A stretch of 64,000 bases of DNA, from assembly GCF_001540865.1 (NCBI RefSeq), contig NC_033622.1, positions 9,736,451 to 9,800,450 on the forward strand, written 5' to 3'. The stretch's first letter is position 1, and every line of letters begins with the position of its first letter. Positions 45,730 to 55,553 of the stretch are shown here, piece after piece. Below the pieces are notes generated by a model. The model saw nothing but the letters and a program-made list of their open reading frames with translations, was not told the origin of the DNA and did no database searches. This DNA comes from Ananas comosus. Taxonomy: Eukaryota; Streptophyta; Magnoliopsida; Poales; Bromeliaceae. The translations under genes and the position numbers were made by a program.

Positions 45730-47076
45730 CTACGTTGACTGCGTTGACTCGCCCTCCCCTTCCGTTCCCTGAGTTTGACCAGTTTGACTCTCGTTTTCTT
45801 TGAAGGTCATAACGGTCTCAAATGCGCCGACGAGGGCCTTCACCTTGCTCTTCCTCACCCCCAGGAGCTTACTCCTCGCTTTCTCTATCACGTCGTTGCT
45901 CTTCGGCGCCTCCTCCTTCCTACTCGCCGCTCTCGCGGCAGTTTCCGCCGCCGTCGCCTTCTTCTCCTCTTCTCGCTTCTCCGTCGCTGCCTCGGCCATT
46001 GTTGTCGTACTTGGCTCCACCAATATTGTGGACTTCTCTGTTTCAGCTTCCACCACCAATGTGGGCTTCTCTGTTTCGGCTTCCACCAATATGGGCTTCT
46101 TCTCTGTTTCAGCTTCTGCTTCCGGCTTCAGCTCCACCCCTTCCCCTGCTTCTGCTTCTGCTTCTGCTTCTGCTTTCGGCTTTTCAATGTCTTCTACTGC
46201 CGCAGCGGCATTCTCTTCGAACCCTTTAGAGCATTCCTCCTCCGCTTCTTCTTCATGCTTCTTCTCGTCACCATGACCGACCTCAACATCCACACTCACT
46301 TCATATGGGTCCTCTGTTTCAGGAGGAGAAGCATCGGAGGCCGCCGCCGCTTCCGAACTACTCTTCGGCTCGACAGGGTCAGGGAGCTCTTCGACCAAGT
46401 GGTCTTCTATAGAAGCAATGCTCATGTTCTCACTCTCCTCAATCTCACTCTTCATTTCTATCTCCTCTTCACTCTCTATAACCACCGCATAATTATTATT
46501 ATTATTATTAGTAGTAGTAGTAGTAGCAGTAGCAGTAGTACTTGTTTTCAAAAGAGAGCCATGGTTGGCCTCTGTTTTCCTCGTGCCCGTCCCGGGGCTC
46601 CTCACCCGCGACACCGCACTCAGTCTCGCACCCTTCGGAGCAGTAACCGACGTTTTATCCGAACCAGGCCGATGAGAAATTGTAGTTTTATGCGAAGAGG
46701 AAGAAGCTTTAGGGGTTTTCTCCTTACTGTCCTTGAGGGTTGTTAATGGCGCCTTGGTGGTGCTCTGTTTCTTACGAGTGGAGGCAGAAGAAAAAGTAGT
46801 AGTAGTATGTTGGTGGCGGCTCGAGCTTACGGTGGGACGGAGAAAGGAGGCGGCTGCGGTGGATTGCGACGGGGGAGGGGGGCTGCGGCCGGGGGAGTTT
46901 GGGAGAGAGGATTGCTTCGGCGGTCGGCGACCGGAGTGGGGTGTGGGTGTGGTGGTGGTGGTGGTGGTGGTGGTGGTGGTGATGCTCTTATTTCTTTGGT
47001 GTGTTGGTGCTCCTCCTCCTCCTCCTCCTCCTCCTCTTCCTCCTACTCCTTCCTTTATTGGCTTTGATGTAGCCAT
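45730..47076 (-). CDS. Acidic low-complexity protein (448 aa) with a plant calmodulin-binding-like C-terminus
   Basis: An uninterrupted frame runs from ATG at 47076 to TAG at 45730. The N-terminal ~200 residues are basic and Ser/Thr/Pro-rich with Gly, Thr and Asn homopolymers. Residues ~200-390 are strongly acidic (EEEIEMKSEIEESE; EAEAEAEAGE; repeated ETEKPTLVVEAETEK-type units). Near the C-terminus EKARSKLLGVRKSKVKALVG then AFETVM (about 397-423) matches the KVKxLVGAFETV signature of the plant calmodulin-binding domain (PF07839-like). The acidic-then-basic layout is usual for those proteins. A role in Ca2+/calmodulin signalling, perhaps with cytoskeletal or nuclear partners, is inference. 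No signal peptide or membrane segment is seen. The opposite strand is also open for long stretches because of the repeat-biased codons. Confidence 0.85.
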   Translation of the reverse strand: MATSKPIKEGVGGRGGGGGGGGAPTHQRNKSITTTTTTTTTTTPTPHSGRRPPKQSSLPNSPGRSPPPPSQSTAAASFLRPTVSSSRHQHTTTTFSSASTRKKQSTTKAPLTTLKDSKEKTPKASSSSHKTTISHRPGSDKTSVTAPKGARLSAVSRVRSPGTGTRKTEANHGSLLKTSTTATATTTTTNNNNNNYAVVIESEEEIEMKSEIEESENMSIASIEDHLVEELPDPVEPKSSSEAAAASDASPPETEDPYEVSVDVEVGHGDEKKHEEEAEEECSKGFEENAAAAVEDIEKPKAEAEAEAEAGEGVELKPEAEAETEKKPILVEAETEKPTLVVEAETEKSTILVEPSTTTMAEAATEKREEEKKATAAETAARAASRKEEAPKSNDVIEKARSKLLGVRKSKVKALVGAFETVMTFKENESQTGQTQGTEGEGESTQST

Positions 47077-47830
47077 GAGCTAGGTGATTTTCAACTATGT
47101 TACACACACAATTTTTCTTTTAGAAAAAAAATAGTACACTACTACGTGCTTCGTTTATTTATCAAACAAATTTAGCCATATAGAGAAGTTGATTAAATAA
47201 AAGTTAGGGTTCTTACAGAACAAACAATAAATCATGATACAAGGTAGGAATACTCATAGGAATCTCGTCGTCTGCATCATTAATACAAAAGATTTAAAAA
47301 AAAAAAAAAAAATTTGTGAACATGTATAAGACCCATGATCACCATTTAATTTTCATATAATCAAGCTAATAGAAATGTGTGAACATATATCGTGTGGTTC
47401 TTTGTGTCTAATCTCTCCAAGTTATGAATTCTCTGCACATGTTTCTTACGTTTGCATCTAATCACTTGATTAAAGGTGGTTGGATTTTGATTAATTTATT
47501 TATGTGACTTAGATGATTGAATTTAGTGCATAATTTCATCTAACCTAATCTGTTTAGTGGAACATACCAATGATCATTGAACAATTATTGTTGCTTTTAT
47601 TTTTTTTAATTCAAAAGAGGATACAACCAAGAATCACTAAACATAAATTGAAAATTTAAATAATCTTACATTTAAAAAAGAAAACAAAAGGATCAATGGC
47701 TTTTGGTGTACCTTGGATTGGAGTGCTCAACTCATGATTATCTTCTCCATTTGTTTAAGGAAACCTGAGGTTGAAGAAATGGGAGAAGGTGGAGGGAGGA
47801 AGTTTTGTCCCATTACTATTATAATATATA
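47077..47830 (-). promoter_or_regulatory. Probable 5' leader with intron and TATA box of the 448-aa gene
   Basis: On the minus strand ATATATATTATAATAG (about 47815-47830) is TATA-like. It is followed by a CT/CCTCC-rich leader and CAATCCAAG|GTACACC (donor near 47718). An acceptor-like AACATAG|TTGAAAATC lies near 47094, giving a ~0.6 kb leader intron. The leader contains a 7-codon upstream ORF (ATG at about 47753, MEKIIMS, stop) before the donor. All of this is inferred from signals without transcript evidence. Confidence 0.4.
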
Positions 47831-47851
47831 TTCTCAAATGGGTTTTCTTTG

Positions 47852-47854
<3 letters not shown>

Positions 47855-47897
<43 letters not shown>
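47855..47897. repeat. (GA)n microsatellite upstream of the 448-aa gene
   Basis: About 21 GA units just upstream of the presumed TATA box, seen as (CT)n on the gene strand. Confidence 0.9.
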
Positions 47898-47900
<3 letters not shown>

Positions 47901-48380
47901 TGGAGCCCCATATTTAAAATTGGTTATGAAGAGACCAAGTCAAATTAATTAGAAGCAGTTGTAAGCTATTGGAAGCGGTTTGCATTGCTAATTCTAGAGA
48001 TTTGGCTCAATAAATAATAAATAATAATAATAATAATAATTGTTCATGTTGCAATGTTGGTTACTTGATATATTACTAAATTTGATGGACATTTTCATGC
48101 TTGGTTGAGTTAATTATATCACATCTTTACAATTTGAATAATTGTCCATTTGTGGTTATGCCACATATCAAGCATTTTTCAAGTTTTTTTTTTAGGACAA
48201 AATTTAAACCAAAAAGGTGATTGTTATGCTGGTTACCTGTTATCTTTTGCTTGCATTCTATAGGTTTTCGATTTAAATTATGCTTATAATTTGAATAGAG
48301 TGCATATTTAGTGTCTTCTACCTCTGTAAAATTTGAGTGATTGTGCAATTGAGATTTAAGGATTTGTATAGGCAATAGTC

Positions 48381-48533
48381 TTTTTTTTTTTTGAGAGATA
48401 GGTAGCACGCTATTCGCTTTGTTTATTTCATTTAGAAATAAACTTAGCTGGAAATGTAAATCAACAAGGATTCGAACTTGGGTCTCGGGTACTAACCACC
48501 AAACCCTTTGCTACTTACTCTAGAGACGGTCGG
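48381..48533 (-). mobile_element. tRNA-derived SINE, copy 6, 17-bp TSD (16/17)
   Basis: T-tract, GAGAGATAGGTAGCACGC, AGAAATAAACTTAGCTGG, GGATTCGAACTTGGG (B-box inverted) and CTCTAGAGACGGTCGG at the head. The flanks TTGTATAGGCAATAGTC (48364-48380) and TTGTATAGGCGATAGTC (48534-48550) differ at one base. Confidence 0.88.
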
Positions 48534-48675
48534 TTGTATAGGCGATAGTCACCTAATGAGTACATTAGGAAAATACGTGTAAGAATAGGGATGTTTTCGA
48601 ATTTCAATGAGCTTTTACTTTTGATTGCATTGGGAAATAAAGGAGGAATAATTTAGGAGAATTAAAAATACGTTA

Positions 48676-49159
48676 TGTTGGCTTAAATGGACTAGCATCC
48701 TGTCCTGTAGCGGAAGATTATATTGGGCCGAGTCATGTTTGAAATGGCGTGAGGCTGAATGAGTCGAGTCATATTCGAAGTGGTGTGAGGCTGGTTAGGC
48801 CAAGTCATAATCGAGACTCATGGGCGTTGTATCTGTACACTTTAATTGAATTGGTTACGTATTTCTAACAGCTCGAGCTATTAGGATTAATGGTTAGCAC
48901 AAACGATCCGATAAGTAGTATCAGAGCCAGAGGTCACAGGTTTGATTTTCGCATACTGAAAATATGTGTAAGTACTGGAGAGGGGATTGTTGGCTTAAAT
49001 AGGTTAGCATCCTGCCCTGTGGCGGGAGGCCATGTTGGGACGAGTCATGTTCATGTTTGAAGTGGCGTAAGGCTGGTTGGCGTGAAGCTGGTTCGGCCAA
49101 GTCATAATCAAGACCCGTAGACGCTGTATCTGTACGCTTTGCGTATTTACAATCCAACA
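48676..49159 (+). mobile_element. TRIM retrotransposon (family 2), second copy, TSD CGTTA
   Basis: The 5' LTR is 48676-48913 (TGTTGGCTTAAATGGA... to ...GATCCGATA), followed by a primer-binding site variant TAGTATCAGAGCC and a ~75-bp internal region. The 3' LTR is 48989-49159, shortened by an internal loss after GTACGCTTTGCGTATTTAC but retaining a terminal ATCCAACA. CGTTA flanks it at 48671-48675 and 49160-49164. It is the same family as 17080-17635. Confidence 0.82.
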
Positions 49160-49511
49160 CGTTATGCTCCCCTTTGATCTCCAATTTGCTAAAAGTTCGC
49201 CAAAAATACTCTCTAATCTCGATCTGTGCTGAGTGGAGTGATAACTGCTAAAAAAAACACTTTCAAACCGGGTTATTAATGGGATCAAAATAAGGTTGGC
49301 ATGAAGCTGGTTGGGCCAAGTCATAATCAAAACCCGTGGACGCTGTATCTGTACGCTTTGCGTATTTACGATCCAACACATTATGCTCCCCTTTGATCTC
49401 CAATTTGCTAAAAGTTCGCCAAAAATACTCTCTAATCTCGATATGTGCCAAGTGGAGTGATAACTGCCAAAAAAACACTTTCAAACCGGGTTATTAATGG
49501 GATCAAAATAA
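49076..49511. repeat. 219-bp tandem duplication spanning the TRIM 3' end and flank
   Basis: Unit 1 starts GTTGGCGTGAAGCTGG (49076) and unit 2 starts GTTGGCATGAAGCTGG (49295). Both run through CGTATTTAC, ATCCAACA, TATGCTCCCCTTTGATCTCC and AAACCGGGTTATTAATGGG. The duplicated block includes the last part of the TRIM 3' LTR and host DNA beyond its target duplication, so the duplication happened after insertion. Confidence 0.85.
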
Positions 49512-49717
49512 TGGGTTTATTAACATTCTAAGAATTAAACTACTTATTAGTAGGATACTAGGATCCATATTTACAGATGTCAATGGATATGGATATTTAA
49601 AATTTTATCTGTGCGTGAATTCGAATAGTTCAGGTTTAACCAATATTAAAAAGGAATACCTTCAGTTACAGATATAAAAAGAAAAATGTGACAAATTAAA
49701 TTCAGATATAGTTTTTA

Positions 49718-50100
49718 TCTATATGACCAGAACTTGAACCCAAGTCAAACCTGAACCAATTTTATATTATATAATATATAGAAATTTAAATCAGTACATA
49801 AAAATTTTAAATATCCGTATGATATGTTTTAAAATTAAATAAATTATACTTTTGGTCACCAAAAGTACATGATATTTAATTTTAAAACATATCATACTTA
49901 AATTTAAAATTTTTATGTACTGATTTAAATTTCTATATATTATATANTCTATATGACCAGAACTTGAACCCAAGTCAAACCTGAACCAATTTTATATTAT
50001 ATAATATATAGAAATTTAAATCAGTACATAAAAATTTTAAATTTAAGTATGATATGTTTTAAAATTAAATAAATTATACTTTTGGTCCTAAAAGGTACAT
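49718..50100. other. Fold-back plus direct duplication around a single N; likely misassembly
   Basis: The block from TCTATATGACCAGAACTTGA (49718) to ACTTTTGGT is followed at once by its reverse complement (about 49857-49946), then an N at 49947, then the block again (49948 on). The inverted arm matches the third copy (AAATTTAAGTATG) better than the first (AAATATCCGTATG), as expected if reads or contigs were joined wrongly. Confidence 0.8.
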
Positions 50101-51266
50101 GATATTTTAGTCCTCAAACTTTAATTTGTTATAATTTTCATCTCGAACTTTCTGAATAATTCCAATCCAGTTGCACAACCCAATTCACTAAACATTGACA
50201 AAAATTATTTGATGTAGAGGTGATATAATATTTTAATTATTCTCGCATCATTAATCGCGATTCTTTCACAACACTTCTACATTAATAATTTATCAATATT
50301 TAGCCAATTGAATTGGATTGTAGGACTTGATACAATAATTTAGAAAATTCAAGTTAAAAATTACAATAAAGTAAAGTTTGGAACCAAAATTTCACAGCTC
50401 TCAAAATTTGAGCACCTAAAGTGCAGATTTTTCTTTAAAATTTGATAAAGAGAAATGATTATTTTCATATTCGGATTTTCGGGCTTCAGTTCTTTTATCT
50501 GGTTTGATTCTAGTTATGAATTTTCAAAAGTCGATAGGTTTGAGTTTAGATTCAGATTTCAATTTCGATAGTTGAATTCGGATTTGAATTTTTAAAAATT
50601 CGTCCCAAATCCGATCCTTTAACATCCTATTTATATTCGGATTTTAATATAGTAAGAAACAAAATTTTGCAAATTTGATTTTTGATTCTAAATAAAAACC
50701 AACCCATTAACACTCCCATACAAAACAATTTGGAAAAATATAAGGTAAACAATGCCAAACACAAGAGTACAACACAAGAAATAGATTTCTTTATGTAATA
50801 TAAAATTGCTAACTAAAAACTCTGTGCGTGTAATACAAGGAACAGTTAGCAATATTCGATGGGAATATGTCATAGATAACATTGTTTTTTCCACTCAAAA
50901 AAATAAAATAAAATAAAAACAACATAGAATTCCACTGTTTTGTCTTGTATGAGTGGGATGTTTTATTTATTTACCTTAAACATATTTTGTGTAAAAAAGA
51001 AAGAGGTGTATTTTGATAAGGCTAGTAGATAAATTTTAACTGTTTAAATCTAAGATTTATATATTTTTTAGAATGTACAAGTAATATTGCCCTTTGAAAA
51101 ATGCTATATGTACATCATATATAGGGGTGTACATATTACATCTTTGGATTCAAGGGTTTAGAAAAAAAAAAATTGGATAGTTATTAAAAAAACAATTGAT
51201 AAGATCAGTAGATGAATCCTAACCACACAAAATCTCTGGTAAAAAAAAAATATTTATGCCTCTTAT
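50101..51266. other. AT-rich intergenic, no feature recognised
   Basis: No gene or placed repeat. Confidence 0.4.
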
Positions 51267-51392
51267 CGACCGTTCCTAGCGCAAGTGACAAAAGGTTTGG
51301 TGATTGATACCCGATGTTCCAAATTCGAATTCTAGTTAATTCACATTTTCAGCTAAGTTTATTTCTAAATAAGTAGCATACGATCTATCTCT

Positions 51393-51396
<4 letters not shown>
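51267..51396 (+). mobile_element. tRNA-derived SINE, copy 7 (truncated 3' end)
   Basis: CGACCGTTCCTAGCGCAAGTG, B-box-like AAATTCGAATTC and GCTAAGTTTATTTCTAAATA are present. The 3' part is short and merges into (TA)n. Confidence 0.75.
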
Positions 51397-51425
<29 letters not shown>

Positions 51426-51428
<3 letters not shown>

Positions 51429-51976
51429 CTAAGGCTACTATAACTATCTATAGTACCCGAGACTTCGTACTATGTGTTGGTTTTTGCGAATCTAGGGCTC
51501 TAAAATCAACGAATCCACACCGTTAAAAATGGATCTAGTGTATTTAAAGTTTTCTAGAAATAACAGTAACAACTTATATATTTTCATTAACATAGTTACT
51601 TATGGATCAAACTATCTTCAAAATTGTCAATTTTCATAATATTATTAAGCGAGCTTTGGAGTTTAAACGTTAGAAATCTAAATTTCTTTCAAATTTGATA
51701 GAAAATACTTAAACTATATAACATTAAGGTTAACACTTTGATCTTGAATTTAAAGTCATATGCCAAATTTAAAGTATCAATTTTCCAAAACCGCTCCATT
51801 TGATATAATTTATTTACTAATTAAACGATATCGAAAAAAGGTAAAATTTATTCCTAGAGAAATCCTATACCCTAGATCAATATTAACGGTGGTGATTCGT
51901 GATTTGAGATCCCTAAGATAGAAACAAATACTATATACGCGGAGACTCGTACTATATATAGTATATAGCCTAACCT
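51426..51976. mobile_element. ~550-bp element with ~115-bp terminal inverted repeats, (TA)n flanked
   Basis: The left end GAGCTAAGGCTACTATAACT...GTACCCGAGACTTCGTACTA is matched inverted at the right end (GGTTAGGCTATATACTATAT...GTACGAGTCTCCGCGTATAT). Deeper matches such as CACCGTTAAAAATGGATCTAG / CACCGTTAATATTGATCTAG occur too. The interior is AT-rich and non-coding. Confidence 0.65.
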
Positions 51977-52500
51977 AATATATATATAAATATATATATA
52001 ATATATATATTATATATTATATCTTAATATATATATATATATATGCCCCTTTTAAGGTATTCAAATAGTATTACTATTTTGTATTTTAATTTTTAAAATC
52101 AAAATTTTTGTTTTTAGGGAGCTGTGCATTAGCTGATCCTTTTATTCTGCTGTCATCATCAAACTAAATGGCTATTTTAAAGAGTTTTAAGGGCTTGTTT
52201 TTTTGTTTGTTTCTTTTTAATTTTTTATTGAAAGAGCTAGCTACAGAAGTTTTCAAATATTACAAATACTTTTGGAGAGTCCTCTCAAAAGGTGAAAATG
52301 GATACATTTCAATTCATCTTTCCTCCAAATATACTATTAATGTTCCAGAAGAGATGCATAGACCCACTTATTAGCCTACATATATTAGCTAAACTATTAG
52401 CAAGATCTATTACATTCTCTGTTTGTGTGTGCTGAATCAAAACGATCTGAAATTTTGAGCCTAGCTTGGAGTAGGAAATCGGCAACAATATTATTAATTC
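51977..52500. other. (TA)n and AT-rich DNA, no gene
   Basis: It contains TA microsatellites and a 68-codon open frame with no known motif. Confidence 0.35.
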
Positions 52501-52660
52501 ACCGATCGTTCCTAACACAAGTGACAAAAGGCTTGCTGGTTGGTACCCGAGATCCCAAATTTGAACCCTAATTGATTCACATTTCCTACTAAGTTTATTT
52601 CTAAAAAAAAACAATCAAAGTGTGTAGCATGCTATCTTTCCCTCTTTTTTTTTTAAAAAA
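52501..52660 (+). mobile_element. tRNA-derived SINE, copy 8
   Basis: ACCGATCGTTCCTAACACAAG at the head, ACCCGAGATCCCAAATTTGA in the B-box area, CTAAGTTTATTTCTAAAAAA, GTGTAGCATGCTATC, then a T/A-rich tail. It is the most diverged of the copies. Confidence 0.7.
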
Positions 52661-55553
52661 GCTATATGATAATTGAGTAACTTGGTAACATGCATTGGCC
52701 CTCCTTAACATGATTAAGGGCCCCCTCAGCTCTTGGATTAGTCACATACAGAAACTTCCCAAGTAACCCTAATAATTTTGTCAAGAACTGTGTTATAGCT
52801 TTGATTCAGTCTTATATAGTTATGAGGTTCCTATATATATTCTCTAACATTAAATTCTATTTGGAGATATTTAAAACCAAAGGTACAAATATAAAAAGAA
52901 AAATGAGCTCTGAGGGGACCCAATCAGGAAGAACTTTTTGTTGGGTTTGTATAATAAGTGGTTAACAAAATTTCAACCTTTGTTGACTTTTTATATTTGG
53001 TTGCCTACAAATTATTAGATAACAAAACTAAAACTTTGTATGCTGCTAACACATATTGCTTATATTAGATGATTTTTTTTTTTTTTTCTGAAAACGTGTT
53101 ATGTATTGGTATGTAGTGGGGCGTTAGGGTAGATCAAAAATAGATCTGAATTAGATAGGAAGGCGGAAAAAAGTTGATGCTGTAGGGCGCATGAACAAAG
53201 TTTATGCGGCAGGGCTGAGGTAATAAAAATATGACGTGAGAGAGGGAGCATGGGATCGAATAGTCGTGCGGGGGAGGAAAATAAACCGGGAGAAAAAATT
53301 AAAGAAAGTTGTGATAACTCATTACCCAATTTCTTTATAACTTTTGTCTTATTGCACGAAAAATTGATCGAACGGAATCCTATTATAAAATAAGATTCCA
53401 ATTTTTTTGAAAAAGTAAGATATGTGCAAAATTTTTTAACTAAACAATCGTAATAAATTTAATTTCTAAAAGTCCCACATTTTATCTTTTATTTTTTTAT
53501 CAACCAAAACAAAGCCGTGAACGATTGGGCACATAAGATAAAGAGATAAGAGAGATAGGGTCTCCTTATTTGATCCTGGGGGATTGAGAGCCATTAATTA
53601 GTTATTAGTACTGTTACTAAAGTTTTATTATTTTAATCGTAAATATTATATAATTTAATATGCTGATGGATGGATTGCTTTTTTTATTGTTAGTTGGCTT
53701 GCAATATTTTCCAGCCTAATAAGAAATGATAGCTTCTTCAAAGATCGAAAAAAATAAAATAAATAAAAGCTACTTCTAAGTAGTCCACCAAAATTTAGAA
53801 ATTCTTATCTCATGCTTAATTAATTCAGGAATAATCAAAGGATTGCTTAATTAATATTAGTCAAAGAGAGATCAAGAGAAGAGATAGGAGTTCTTATTTT
53901 TTATTTTCTTTCATTCTGTTTTTTTGCATTCCAAATGGAAAAAATGAGACAGATAGATGTTTTTAGAACTTGATTGGAAGGAGATTAATGCTTGATGAAT
54001 GTTCCTAGCACAAAATTATTACCATGTTGAGTATTATAATTTTTGGTTTCTTCAATAAAAATTCATAACTATCGTGAAGTTAAAAAGAGTGTGGATCTTG
54101 AATGACTGAAGCAAAATACTTGATAATCTTTACCTAGGGGCAAAAAAAATGAAACAAAAGACAGAAAAAAAGGGAAAAAAAATTTACCCAATAATCTATG
54201 GACAGTTGTGTTTTCATCTACCTACCTGATATAATTACTTCTTCCATCACCTCTCTAATTAGTGTGACCAAAAGCGTCATGATTATTCCTAATCTATATA
54301 TAAAAAGTCTAGAATGCATCAGTTATATTGCTGATGTGGCATGTCCAACTAATGAGATTGTTTTCTTGAGTTCATCCATCTATACTTCTCTCTCGAAAAG
54401 AGGAAAAACTCAAGAATGCAATTACTTATATTGCCGACATGGTATACCAAACCAATCAAAAAACTTTTTTGACGTTCACCCATTCCATCATAATTTTTTA
54501 AAAAATAATTTTATTATACTTTTTTTTTTCAAAAGTAAAGATGTGATTGGCCGAAGAAAGATGATATAGTATAAGTGTTATATAGTAAACTTTCTCCGAA
54601 AAGAGAGATGTTATTCACTGGTTATTGATGATGTGCTGTAAATATTACACCATAAACATTCTCGCCTATATGATCCAAAACCATAAGTCAATTTTAGATA
54701 CATATTTTTAAGCTTCACTACCAATGAACTTTTGTCTAAGCTTTCTATCCTTGAACGTTTAGGTTAGAAAGATCTCAAACTTTCAAGATGTTTCGCTTTT
54801 AGTCCTTACTGGAGGAAAAAAAAAAAAAAAAAATTTATTGTTCGTGCTTCGTTCATCTGCATCTATATATTCATGCACGATGAATCCATCCATTTCATAA
54901 TTTCAACCTCGTGGTTTAGCTCCAAATAGAAAAATGATTGTAACTTAATAAATAGGACGATTGAACAATGGGATGGAATCAAGAATTGAAACATGCATTG
55001 TGCACGAACAGGAAGAAGCACCAGATGTAGGAAACACTTACTTCACCTATCAGTAACAAAGACCTAAGTTAAAAACCCAATAATTTCCACCAAAAAAACA
55101 ACGCTAAATAATTTCAACAGATTAGAGTGTTAAATATCGAACTTCAAAGTTCACCGATCAAAATTAAACTTGACAAAAAGTTCAGGAATTAGTAGTGTCA
55201 TTTACCCACTCTTTTTGAGTAAAAAGACAAGAAACTTACATTACGCATTTAGCATGTTAGTTTAGTTACTTTGTGGAATAATTCACTTATATATTGGGGG
55301 TAGTAGTAGTTAACCGAAAAGCTAAACAAGGACTATAGAGAAAGCAAGAAAAGATAACAATACCATAATGCATACTGAGATGCTGTCACAAGTAGCAGGC
55401 AAAGTAAAAAAATTCATTTACATACTACGTAATGTTTATAATTTGTGACCATCTCACCCTTCCTTTTTTTAACCAACCATGCAAAAAGATAGCCAAAAAA
55501 TTGAGATAGCACACCCTTCATAAATTTCGCAAAAAATTTCGCCGAGGGGTTCG
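52661..55553. other. Intergenic region downstream of the Rubisco activase-like gene
   Basis: No gene recognised. Short open frames at 53099-53401 (minus) and 54198-54569 (plus) have no motif or homology I can name. The last few hundred bases before 55554 should include the 3' untranslated region of the gene upstream. Confidence 0.4.

Noticed and set aside
45775..46746. 323-codon open frame opposite the 448-aa gene
   Set aside because: It is the shadow of repeat-biased codons (GAA/GAG/GCN) on the coding strand; the minus-strand product has the meaningful C-terminal motif.
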